Virus record (IMG/VR): IMGVR_UViG_3300027759_000349
Span: 1 to 27,878 of that record
From: a virus
DNA: 27,878 nt
Direction: 5' to 3' (one strand)
This document shows, piece after piece, positions 15,498-23,700 of this stretch. Position 1 is the stretch's first letter, and every line of letters begins with the position of its first letter. The notes below the pieces were generated by a model, which was given only the letters and a program-made list of their open reading frames with translations, made no database searches and was not told where the DNA came from. The position numbers and the translations under genes were made by a program.

Positions 15498-16981
15498 AAT
15501 TTATAAACCTTATCTGTGTAACGATCCTTGACAATATTTACTGCTTCTCTGCTAGTATAGAACGTTGCCGTTTTTTCTGTAGGCACTGTTGAGAAATGAT
15601 GTTTCGCTGCTTCTGTAAGATGATTGAAATGTAAATCATATTGCTGTTTGATTTTTTCTTGATCAAACATCCTAAGCCCGTGCATCACCTGTACCCAATT
15701 TAACATATCATAGATGCAGTAGTTAGTGGTCGGTAACGCTAACTGATTGATAAAGTTAGTTTTAAACATTTCTAAGTGTTCAGCATTAAATTCAGTCATC
15801 TTTAGATTATGTTTACACCAACGCCAAAACTCACTGTCCGTGCGTTCGGTAAAATAATGTAGCTGAATAAAATCTAAAATGTTAGTCATTACTTCGTCAA
15901 AGATCTTATTGTAATGCTTTGTAGTCACAGTATCATTGCGGTGCCAGGTCGATAATGCTGTTGCTAAAACACGAGCCTGTTGTACGGTAGTCGATATGCT
16001 ACTGGCTTCTAGGGGTTCGACAAAGCTGCTACTCAGGCCAACGCTGACACAGTTCTTGATCCAAAACCGATCTATCTTTCCTGATACGAAACTAACTTTG
16101 CGAGCAATTTTTATAGGATCAGGAAACTCTTTTTGTATTTCGGCAATCGCTTGATCTTCTGAAATAAATTGATCACTGAATACATAGCCATTGCCAAAGC
16201 GATCCTGTACAGGACTGCGCCAGTGCCAGCCACTGCTCAATGCTTTAGCCAGTGTGTACGGAGGAATAGTTTCTTGATAAGGGCTTGGAAATGCAATAGC
16301 CGAATTCATTGGCAGATACTCTGACCAATCAACCCAGGTAGATCCTAGCCGAGATGATATAACTCTACGGAATCCACTGCTGTCAACGAAGAAGTCTGCG
16401 GCATACAGATTGTTTTCTGTGTCAACGATTGATTCAACAAAGCCTTCGCTGTCTATAATAGCATCAACAATCTCAGCTTCGACAACAGTAATATCACGTT
16501 CGCTACATTTACGTAGGAAAAAGGCATTTAGTTTTTCACTGTCAAAGTGGAACTGAAAGAAATTATCAGCTAGCGGCTCAGTATGTAGACCCTTCATTGC
16601 AAGATCCCAGTGCATTGATTCAGTGCCCACTCCATCACGAATCATCGACATCATTGTATATGGATTACCAGTATATGAATCTAGCACTGCCATATATTCG
16701 GGTATGCTGTGATAGTAACTTGTGCCATCACCGTGCCAGTTTTCAAATTTAATACCAGCTTTGAGTGTGGCGCCACATTCTTTAATCATTTCCCAATTTT
16801 GAATATTGACTGCCTCGGCAAAAATCTTCCAATGTTCTGTACTTCCTTCCCCGACCCCAATTGTTCCTATTTTTGTAGATTTAACAACTGTGATTTTTAA
16901 GTGAGGATTAGATGTTCGCAGATATAATGCAACCATCAGACCGGCATTGCCGCCACCGAGTACAGTTAGTGTTTTAATCAT
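15494..16981 (-). CDS. Flavin-dependent halogenase, copy B2, with altered signature motif
   Basis: This 495-aa paralogue of copy B1 has GGGNAGL at 9-15, GVGEGST at 42-48, catalytic K74 in GATLKAGIKFENW, and FVEPLEASS with E325. Two changes stand out. The signature is WHWRSP (252-257) instead of WxWxIP. The acidic residue that normally closes the second Rossmann strand (VES/VIES) is Lys here (TVVKS, K34), which could weaken FAD ribose binding. It may be an altered-specificity enzyme or a decaying copy, though the frame is intact. It is coupled by ATGA overlaps to both neighbours. Confidence 0.93.
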   Translation of the reverse strand: MIKTLTVLGGGNAGLMVALYLRTSNPHLKITVVKSTKIGTIGVGEGSTEHWKIFAEAVNIQNWEMIKECGATLKAGIKFENWHGDGTSYYHSIPEYMAVLDSYTGNPYTMMSMIRDGVGTESMHWDLAMKGLHTEPLADNFFQFHFDSEKLNAFFLRKCSERDITVVEAEIVDAIIDSEGFVESIVDTENNLYAADFFVDSSGFRRVISSRLGSTWVDWSEYLPMNSAIAFPSPYQETIPPYTLAKALSSGWHWRSPVQDRFGNGYVFSDQFISEDQAIAEIQKEFPDPIKIARKVSFVSGKIDRFWIKNCVSVGLSSSFVEPLEASSISTTVQQARVLATALSTWHRNDTVTTKHYNKIFDEVMTNILDFIQLHYFTERTDSEFWRWCKHNLKMTEFNAEHLEMFKTNFINQLALPTTNYCIYDMLNWVQVMHGLRMFDQEKIKQQYDLHFNHLTEAAKHHFSTVPTEKTATFYTSREAVNIVKDRYTDKVYKL

Positions 16982-17586
16982 CTTTCTAACCTTATAGTGG
17001 CTTTAGAATCTGTAGCCAACACGTGATTGACTTTACCTGTGGGCAGAGTATTGAAGCTGATAACAAATCTATCAAGCGATGAGTAGTGCGTGGGGCTGCT
17101 GTGAAACATCCAACTTGGGAATATAATTAATTTTCCAGGAACTGCATCTGAAGTAATCGAAGAATTATAGTCGTGTCGCAACACTTCAAGTTGAGCAAAC
17201 GCTCTCTGAGTGACTGGATCTTCAAACAGAGTAGGTGAGCCTTCGGTGGCGTAGTATATTCCGCTGTAATAGCTCATCGAATGTCTGTGGTAGTTTTGAT
17301 ACATATCTTCTTTGCCCACAGAAACATTAAACCAGCTATTGGTAATTTCAAACTGATCGCAATCGTATTTTAGTGTTGTACGTACTTCCTCTAAGCATTG
17401 ATTGATCCAATCAAATAATTCTTTAAAATCTGTATTAAGGTGTAGGTCAGCTAACACACTAATGTTGGTATTTTTCTTAAGAGGTACGTCGGTCATTCGT
17501 TCCATCTTACCAACTAGCTCGTAATTATCAATCTTGGGATTGTTGAATACAAACGCTTCAACAGGAAATAGATTTAGAATTTCCAT
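16978..17586 (-). CDS. Putative 2OG-Fe(II) oxygenase (PF13759/TIGR02466-like), 202 aa
   Basis: The protein begins with MEILNLFPVEAFVF (family-style N-terminus). It carries YHRHSMSYYSGIYYA (H100, H102), LFEDP, then IIFPSWMFHSSP (H162), and R173 in DRFVISFNTLPTGK. This matches HxHxxxxxSGxYY...FPSWxxHxxxP...RxxISFN. It is translationally coupled to its neighbours (TAATG upstream, ATGA downstream), placing it in one operon with three halogenases. Confidence 0.9.
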   Translation of the reverse strand: MEILNLFPVEAFVFNNPKIDNYELVGKMERMTDVPLKKNTNISVLADLHLNTDFKELFDWINQCLEEVRTTLKYDCDQFEITNSWFNVSVGKEDMYQNYHRHSMSYYSGIYYATEGSPTLFEDPVTQRAFAQLEVLRHDYNSSITSDAVPGKLIIFPSWMFHSSPTHYSSLDRFVISFNTLPTGKVNHVLATDSKATIRLER

Positions 17587-18164
17587 TAAAACTCTACCCA
17601 GCCTGTTATTAGATATTTTTCACCGCTAATCGGAGGATTGCCACGATGTGTATGGGTAAACCCAGCAGGCCAAATAGTTAATGTTCCCTGCGTTGCAGGT
17701 ATACGAACACTTTGGTATAACCATTCTGTCTCTCCACCTAACTCAACAGTATTTAGATATACTGCCCAGGCACAGATACGACTGGATCTTTCAATAGCAT
17801 CTGACTCAAAATGCCATTGATGGTAACCTTCTCCCGGTAATGTTTTTTGTATCTTCATTGATCGGATAGTGTGTTTACCTGCTTCGTGCATAACGCTGTA
17901 ATGGTCGATATATTCGGTCCAGCAGTTCCAAAAGCGTTCCATAAAGAACCCTAAAAATCCTGCTCCTGGACCAAACCTCAAAGATTTTTCGTCTAGCACA
18001 TAGACCCCAGTATCGCTTTTATGATGTGCAAGTCCATCTTTGATAGTGCGTCTAGTATAGCTAAGATTTAATTGATCTAGATTATTGAAGTGATCGATAA
18101 TCTGTTGACATTCACTCTCATTGAGGATGCCTTCCCAAATGCCGATATCTTTTTCTATTTTCAT
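17586..18164 (-). CDS. Prolyl-4-hydroxylase-like 2OG-Fe(II) oxygenase, 192 aa
   Basis: ATG at 18164 is chosen because the homologous part begins at MKIEKDIGIWEG. A GTG start 51 bases upstream would lie within the candidate promoter. The core is GYHQWHFES with H118-F-E120 (HxE in place of HxD), RICAWAVYLN, GGETEWLYQ, and IWPAGFTHTHRGNPP with distal H171 or H173, followed by K183 in EKYLITGW as the probable 2-oxoglutarate anchor. This is the well-known phage/bacterial P4H-like pattern (WHxE...GGETEF...IWPAGFTHTHRG). It is the first gene of the minus-strand halogenase operon. Confidence 0.92.
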   Translation of the reverse strand: MKIEKDIGIWEGILNESECQQIIDHFNNLDQLNLSYTRRTIKDGLAHHKSDTGVYVLDEKSLRFGPGAGFLGFFMERFWNCWTEYIDHYSVMHEAGKHTIRSMKIQKTLPGEGYHQWHFESDAIERSSRICAWAVYLNTVELGGETEWLYQSVRIPATQGTLTIWPAGFTHTHRGNPPISGEKYLITGWVEF

Positions 18165-18195
18165 ATTCGCTGATGCGCCCTCGTAAACGATACTA

Positions 18196-18210
18196 TATAT
18201 ATCATAAATT
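18196..18210. promoter_or_regulatory. Candidate divergent late promoters, back to back
   Basis: In the 75-base gap between divergent genes, the minus strand carries GATATATA (18196-18203) and the plus strand CATAAATT (18203-18210). Each differs from NATAAATA at one base, and they share position 18203. Each lies 29-31 bases from its ATG (18164 minus, 18240 plus), as at the perfect promoter at 948. Neither is a perfect match and the region is AT-rich, so this is tentative. Confidence 0.35.
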
Positions 18211-18239
18211 AACACTGTATATTATTATCCTGGAACCCT

Positions 18240-18833
18240 ATGACAACTGAAAAAACTCTCTGGCCTTTATTTTCAAAACCAATCTTTAAAACATCTCTAG
18301 ATGTTTCGAGTCTTGATCTCAGCAAAGTGGAATGGACTGAAAACTATAACAACTGGATCAGCAAATCACAAAATATTCTAGAGCAGCCAGAGTTTGAAAA
18401 GATTTCTCAATTGGCATTTGACGGCGTATGCGAATATTTCTACGGTATTATGCGAGCCAGTCAAAAAGCAGAAATTGCTATCACAGAATCCTGGCTAAAC
18501 AAAACTGAAAAAGGGCAGACTCATCATAGGCACTATCATCCTAACAGTATTTTTTCAGCGATTGTCTATCTAGATTCCGAAGGTGAATCGGGCCAGACAA
18601 AGTTTATTACCAGCGAATATCAAACCATAGAATACGATATCGACGAGTCAAATCTTTATAATTCTAAGAGCTGGAGCATTACACCTAAAGTTGGCGATAT
18701 GTTAATATTTCCGTCTAGTGTAGAACATATGGTTACTGAATATCAAGGTAACACTCCGCGGGTTACACTGAGCTTTAATACATTCTTACGTGGACAGATT
18801 AACTCACTGCCGCTAACTAGACTGAGTATTTAA
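18240..18833 (+). CDS. Putative 2OG-Fe(II) oxygenase (PF13759-like), 197 aa
   Basis: The protein has family-type start WPLFSKPIFKT (8-18), then THHRHYHPNSIFSAIVYL (H95-H100, with H98-x-H100 next to PNS), MLIFPSSVEHMV (H163), and R174 in PRVTLSFNTFLRG. The HxHxHPNSxxS form is the variant I know from T4-like marine phages, often labelled prolyl 4-hydroxylase. It stands alone on the plus strand between two minus-strand units, divergent from the P4H-like gene and convergent with the unknown-family gene, with interleaved TAA stops at 18830-18833. Confidence 0.9.
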   Translation: MTTEKTLWPLFSKPIFKTSLDVSSLDLSKVEWTENYNNWISKSQNILEQPEFEKISQLAFDGVCEYFYGIMRASQKAEIAITESWLNKTEKGQTHHRHYHPNSIFSAIVYLDSEGESGQTKFITSEYQTIEYDIDESNLYNSKSWSITPKVGDMLIFPSSVEHMVTEYQGNTPRVTLSFNTFLRGQINSLPLTRLSI

Positions 18834-19660
18834 ATTTTAGACTTGGGATATTTGTTTCTAAAGTAATCAAACAGTTTGGTAATAACACGTATCTTATTGC
18901 CAACTGAATCACTTCTAGGAAATCTACTGTGATTTGAGAATGTGTAGGCTTCTTCCATTTCTTTTTCTATATCACCTGCTACATCAACAATAAAATCCAC
19001 ACCGCCTTGTTCTACAAGTTTACGGCTGATTGGTATGTATTGTACCAAAGGAGTTCCTGCACGTATTAGAGTTTCACCTTCGAGAACGTGCCAGAATAAT
19101 TGTATGCTAACAGAGTGCATATATTTAGGATCTACGATGCCAATAGCCGCAGTAAACCTAGCTTCATTGTCATAGCTTACGGGAATCTGCAACAGTAAAA
19201 TATCATCGCTGGCTTTTATACGCCAAGGAGTTTCTACTTTAACTGCACTATGCAATGTCTGCCTGTCAGTGTTGGGGATTTCGCGCGGCAACAGGGGCTC
19301 TGTTTGTGCAGGGCTGTGCCAGCTGACGTAATAATCAGTCCCGCCAAACGTGTATTTGTCACTCTGACGCTTGAACATAAAAGGAGTTTCCCAACTTAGA
19401 TGCTCTATGTCCGGCCCAGTTTTTATCACAAAATCAGCAGGAGCTCGCATTACAAATCCAGTCCTAACCAATTGCTTGATCGCAGGGCAATTTAATACAA
19501 TTTGCTTTCCTTGGGAAGGCTGATTCCTATCTGTAGTAGCTAGACTGTTCCAGTCTCGCTCCACTAATTTTGACTGAGTTACGGGATAAACAAGGGCAAC
19601 ATTCTGATCTAACGAATAGAATCTTACCCAGCTTTTTTTCTTTTTAAATAGACTAAACAT
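18830..19660 (-). CDS. Conserved phage protein of unknown function, 276 aa (DUF6065-like?), copy 2
   Basis: This is a paralogue of the 4204-4989 gene with the same landmarks: basic N-terminus with SWVRFYSL (10-17), VYPVTQS, NCPAIKQLVRTGFVMRAPADF (57-77), VETPWR at 142-147, LLLQIPV, NEARFTAAIGIVD (165-177), and RAGTPLVQYIPISRK (200-214). It is 15 residues longer, with an insertion around 98-130. The two copies flank the enzyme island, one in each strand's unit. Function is unknown. The conserved C, APADF and GTPL-QYIP blocks suggest a soluble beta-rich fold. The C-terminus is basic and helical. Confidence 0.8.
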   Translation of the reverse strand: MFSLFKKKKSWVRFYSLDQNVALVYPVTQSKLVERDWNSLATTDRNQPSQGKQIVLNCPAIKQLVRTGFVMRAPADFVIKTGPDIEHLSWETPFMFKRQSDKYTFGGTDYYVSWHSPAQTEPLLPREIPNTDRQTLHSAVKVETPWRIKASDDILLLQIPVSYDNEARFTAAIGIVDPKYMHSVSIQLFWHVLEGETLIRAGTPLVQYIPISRKLVEQGGVDFIVDVAGDIEKEMEEAYTFSNHSRFPRSDSVGNKIRVITKLFDYFRNKYPKSKI

Positions 19661-19665
19661 AGAGA

Positions 19666-19673
19666 TATTTACA
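19666..19673 (-). promoter_or_regulatory. Candidate late promoter TGTAAATA (one mismatch)
   Basis: On the minus strand TGTAAATA ends five bases before the ATG at 19660. It differs from NATAAATA at the second base. Its geometry is the same as at 204-217 (octamer, five bases, ATG), implying a nearly leaderless message if used. No good ribosome-binding site is seen before this ATG. Confidence 0.35.
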
Positions 19674-19716
19674 CGTTATCTGCTCATATTACACAAGTCC
19701 TGAAAAATTCCAAACT

Positions 19717-19724
19717 GATAAATA
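19717..19724 (+). promoter_or_regulatory. T4-type late promoter GATAAATA for the structural operon
   Basis: This is a perfect NATAAATA match, 24 bases before the ATG at 19749. GAGGAC (19732-19737) lies in the leader as ribosome-binding site. It probably drives the tail-fibre-like gene and the 1963-aa protein, since no terminator or other octamer separates them. Confidence 0.65.
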
Positions 19725-19748
19725 ATAGGACGAGGACCATACAGAGCT

Positions 19749-20750
19749 ATGTCTAATAATTTTAACAGTATACGATTCTTACCCAACCACGATACAATTA
19801 CCCTAAACCGTAAAAGTGCCAGTCGCGGAGAAGTATTCTATGACCCATCTACAGTATCTTTAAGGGTCTATGACGGTTCCACAGTGGGCGGATACCAAAT
19901 TTTACGTTCAGATTTTTCAAATATTCAAGGTAGTTTACCTTCTACTGCTTTCGGCAATGCCAGCATTAGCAACGCAAGACTAGTAAACAGTTCTACAACA
20001 ATTGGTACTACAGCAATTAGCCTAGGTTCGGCAGCAACAACTATTGCTGGGTTAGTCAGTGTGACATCAACAGGATTTACCGGAGCATTAACTGGTAACG
20101 CTAGTACTGCAACTAAACTAGCAACTGCTCGAAATATCAACGGAGTGGCATTCGACGGTACAGCAGATATTACCACAGGTGCTGGTTCGTTAATCAACGG
20201 TGCTTACACAGTTAGCCTCGGATCCAATGGAGGCTTGACATTGCCAGGATATCTTACATCCGCAGCAGGTCTGCCATTAAACTTATCAGCCTCGACAGGG
20301 TCGAACGCCACTTTAACTAATGCCAGCGGCAGCAAAGGAATCTTTGTAACTCTTACCGATGTATCCATAAACAACGAAGCTAATACTTGGTCATTTGGAA
20401 CAGATGGAAAAATATCAATGCCGGGCGCACAATTTGGTATCTCTACTGGTGTATATGGATTTACCTTAAATGCTGATAGAGCATTCACAGTTACAGGTAT
20501 TGCCACAGGCAATACCGCAAAGACATTTACTATAGGTGCAGACGGTAACGTAACAGTTCAAGGAAAAGTGACGGCTACAGAATTAGATGTTACATCTTCT
20601 GGAGCGATAACCGCAGGAACAGTAACAACCGAGTATGCAGTTATCAATGGCTATGCGACTATAAGTACTAAGCCGACCACAAAAACACAAGTAACAAACA
20701 AAGCCTATGTTGATAAACGATCAGCAGCAATGGCAGTAGCACTGAGTTAA
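19749..20750 (+). CDS. Tail-fibre-like virion protein, 333 aa
   Basis: The N-terminal 55 residues (RFLPNHDTITLNR...GEVFYDPSTVSLRVYDG) are typical of fibre/neck-type proteins of T4-like marine phages. They are followed by Thr/Ser/Gly/Ala-rich beta-helical sequence. Residues 108-142 (GFTGALTGNASTATKLATARNINGV...FDGTADIT, read with the intervening residues) match the repeat found in T4 gp34/gp12-like fibres. The C-terminus (TNKAYVDKRSAAMAVALS) also resembles a fibre shaft/tip element. There is no enzyme motif. Function is structural, probably in tail fibre or baseplate periphery. The next gene starts 21 bases downstream with a GAGGAAA ribosome-binding site. Confidence 0.85.
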   Translation: MSNNFNSIRFLPNHDTITLNRKSASRGEVFYDPSTVSLRVYDGSTVGGYQILRSDFSNIQGSLPSTAFGNASISNARLVNSSTTIGTTAISLGSAATTIAGLVSVTSTGFTGALTGNASTATKLATARNINGVAFDGTADITTGAGSLINGAYTVSLGSNGGLTLPGYLTSAAGLPLNLSASTGSNATLTNASGSKGIFVTLTDVSINNEANTWSFGTDGKISMPGAQFGISTGVYGFTLNADRAFTVTGIATGNTAKTFTIGADGNVTVQGKVTATELDVTSSGAITAGTVTTEYAVINGYATISTKPTTKTQVTNKAYVDKRSAAMAVALS

Positions 20751-20771
20751 ATCATTCGAGGAAATATTTAA

Positions 20772-23700
20772 ATGTCAAAGAAACAGATTTCAACATATAA
20801 GTTTGTACCAGGGAATGTAACTCCCTCAACAAACTTATATCCAAACCTAGCAACACTAATTTACGAAAATAGAAAATATATCATAGCAGAGACTATGGCA
20901 TACATTACCTATAATTCAACAAACAACATTGCTCCGTTTGCTTACTACACCTATGACAGTGCTAAATGCCAAAGAGATATCAGCTACATCCTCGAAGGAT
21001 ATCTCAGCGACCTAAAGAAAACAGGTAACATCAACACAGTAAACAACGCTTCTAAATATTTTGAATATGGTCTTCCTCAGATTGACGGCAATAGACTTCC
21101 GGAAGTTTATGCTCACACATTTATCCTTGACTTAATTACCAACAACATCGCAACCAGTGTTGCATTCAGTGGACGTCAAAATACATTTGTTCAATATAGA
21201 AACAATACACTAACTCCAGAACCGGCAGGTGTCGCAGCCATTACAACATTAGCTAACATTATTATCAACGTTATTACTAATGGTCTAAGTTCATTACCAG
21301 CAAAAAGTACGAATCGTGGCTATTTAAAATTTCCAGGTTTCTACAAATTAAAAGATATTTTATTAATTACAAATTCAACTCGCAACGAAATTCTGTACAA
21401 CTTTAGTGATTCAGATACAGCAGTTGATCTAACATACAGTGAAGCATACGACAGCGATTTTCCTGCCGCACTATACGGCCAGGAAAAGATTACTACCATT
21501 ATTTTCAACGTCGATACTAGTAAGTTCCTGATCACCGATCAAATGCAGATCTTCGTCGAGGGCAAATCACAAGAAGTAAGATTAAATTCTATTGCAACAG
21601 ATGCAATGGAACGTATGAAAGTTGGTATTCCACAAAGTATGTTGGACGCTGACTTTGAATATGGATTACAGCCAACTAAGTGGCAGACAATCTCTATGAT
21701 GAGAAACTATCCGTCTGTTTACGAAATTCCAGGTAGTGATGTTCCGATTGTATCTGTAGTTACAGATGCATCTGCTGGTACAAGCGGTATTGGATCAAGT
21801 TTAATCACAGTTACCACAATTTCGACACACGGTCTAGCAGTAGGTGATGTGTTTACTATCAAAGCTCTAGCAGCGTCTGTAAAAGGATTTGGTCGTGCAG
21901 AAGGTACATTCCTTGTTAACTCTGTGCCGACAGTAACCAGTTTCACATTCTATGCTAAATCAAAAGTTGGTTCAACTAATCCGACTACACTGAGTCAGAC
22001 ATATACACAGGTACGTAAGGCAGGGTTCTATACAGGAGCTTCAGTTGGGGTACCAAACTTCAACGTAATTTCAAACGGTCAGAGCGGCACAGTAACAACC
22101 AGCTTGATTACACCTACTGGCTCGTCGGTATTTGGTTTTACAGGGTCAGCACCTCCGTTAGGTTCTCCAGTTTCGATCTCAGGAGTTCCGACAGGTACGC
22201 AGGTTACTGCGATAGTTGGAACAGGCGGCACAGTAACAGCTACACAGCTAACATCGGATGCAGCAGTTAGTGATAACACAATAGTTGTTAAATCAACAAC
22301 GGGCATTTCAGCTGGCTTGGTAATTAATCGTGGAGATGGTACATCGATAGCAGTTACTGACATTCAAGGTAACACAGTTAGTCTCAGCGGCGGATTAACT
22401 TCTACTATTAAAGGAACCAATGCAACCTACAATAACCTTACTGCTAATTCTGCTACAACGATTGACGGTTCGGGTGCAACATTTGACATTTCTCGTTTAG
22501 ACACTGTATATGCAGTAGCAGCTGGCAACAGTAATGGCTCTGGATATGCTGCTGGCGATACACTGGTATTTTCAGGAACCGTACTAGGTGGTGCAGCGCC
22601 AGCTAATAGTGCAACAATCACAGTCAATACCGCAGCTGATAAGAATACTGTTACTGCATTTAATGTTGGAACACTGTACGGTGGTACTGGGTATTCAGAT
22701 GCAACGGCAGTAACTACATCAGTAGCCCCAGCAGATAGTGCTCTGGCAACTGCTGGCACGGGCCTGACAGTTGACATCACCACAGTAGGTGGTGTTATCA
22801 CTGCCGTAGCAATTAACACCCCAGGTAAAAATTACAGTGTAACTGATCTTATTACCATTCAAGGCGGTGATGCTAACGCTACGATCGAAGTACAATCTGT
22901 AAGCCTAGGTGGTGATATCATCAGCTTTAGTATTGTTGGTACTCCGGTAACAGCCCCAACTATTAACTTTATTTCTTCAATTGCATTAAACGACTATACC
23001 ACAGCACCAATTGCTGATGCATCAACAGTTAACTATACCTCAATCGCACAGATTGAAGTTTCATTTGCAACAGCACACGGTTTTGTACCAGGCGATTCGT
23101 TAACTATTGCCATCAACAGCAGTGGCACAAACGCACAATTAGCGGCAGGTGGCTTCTATATTGATTCAGTACCAACTTCAACAACTTTGCGATACACCGC
23201 ACGTTCACAGGGCAACATTGCTAATACATTAACTGGTATAATTTACAGTCGTCCAGACAGCTATTTTGTTCACAGACCATATGATGGTGGTGTACAACTA
23301 GGTACCGGCGGACCAAGTCACGGTGCTACTGCGATTCGTATGAGTAAGAAATACATTCGTTACCAATCTGGTAAGGGTGTTATGTACAATACTGGTGCTC
23401 TATTTGCTCCAAGTTACGACCTAGCAAGTTTGTCAGCTACTGGAACAACAGTTGGTTCAACGATTACTCTAGCAACAGATGACACTGATCACGGATGCCA
23501 GGTTGGTGCACAGATTATTATCACTGGTGTTACTACTTCTGGTTACAACGGAGTGTATACTGTATCTGCGATTGTTGACGAAAGAACATTAAAATTTGCA
23601 GCGACACAAACACTAGGATCAACTACTCCAGTACTAGGAAGTCCTTGTCAGATGTCTATATATCACTGGCACGGTGCTACGATTCGTTCAGGTACATTTG

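Noticed and set aside
13992-16981. Possible assembly artefact: two similar halogenases in tandem
   Set aside because: The two differ throughout in amino-acid sequence and length, with near-identical DNA only in conserved patches, so they are real paralogues and not a duplicated contig segment.
18165-18215. Longer N-terminus for the P4H-like gene from GTG at 18215
   Set aside because: The extra 17 residues lack family similarity by eye and overlap the promoter candidate; ATG 18164 starts just before the conserved part.
19925-20512. Minus-strand open frames inside the tail-fibre-like gene
   Set aside because: They are shadows of low-complexity beta-repeat coding on the plus strand, with no start signals.
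22079-22819. Two long minus-strand open frames inside the 1963-aa gene, rich in Val, Pro and Ala
   Set aside because: Their composition is what the reverse complement of Thr/Gly/Ala/Val repeat coding gives; the plus-strand frame has clear phage structural motifs.
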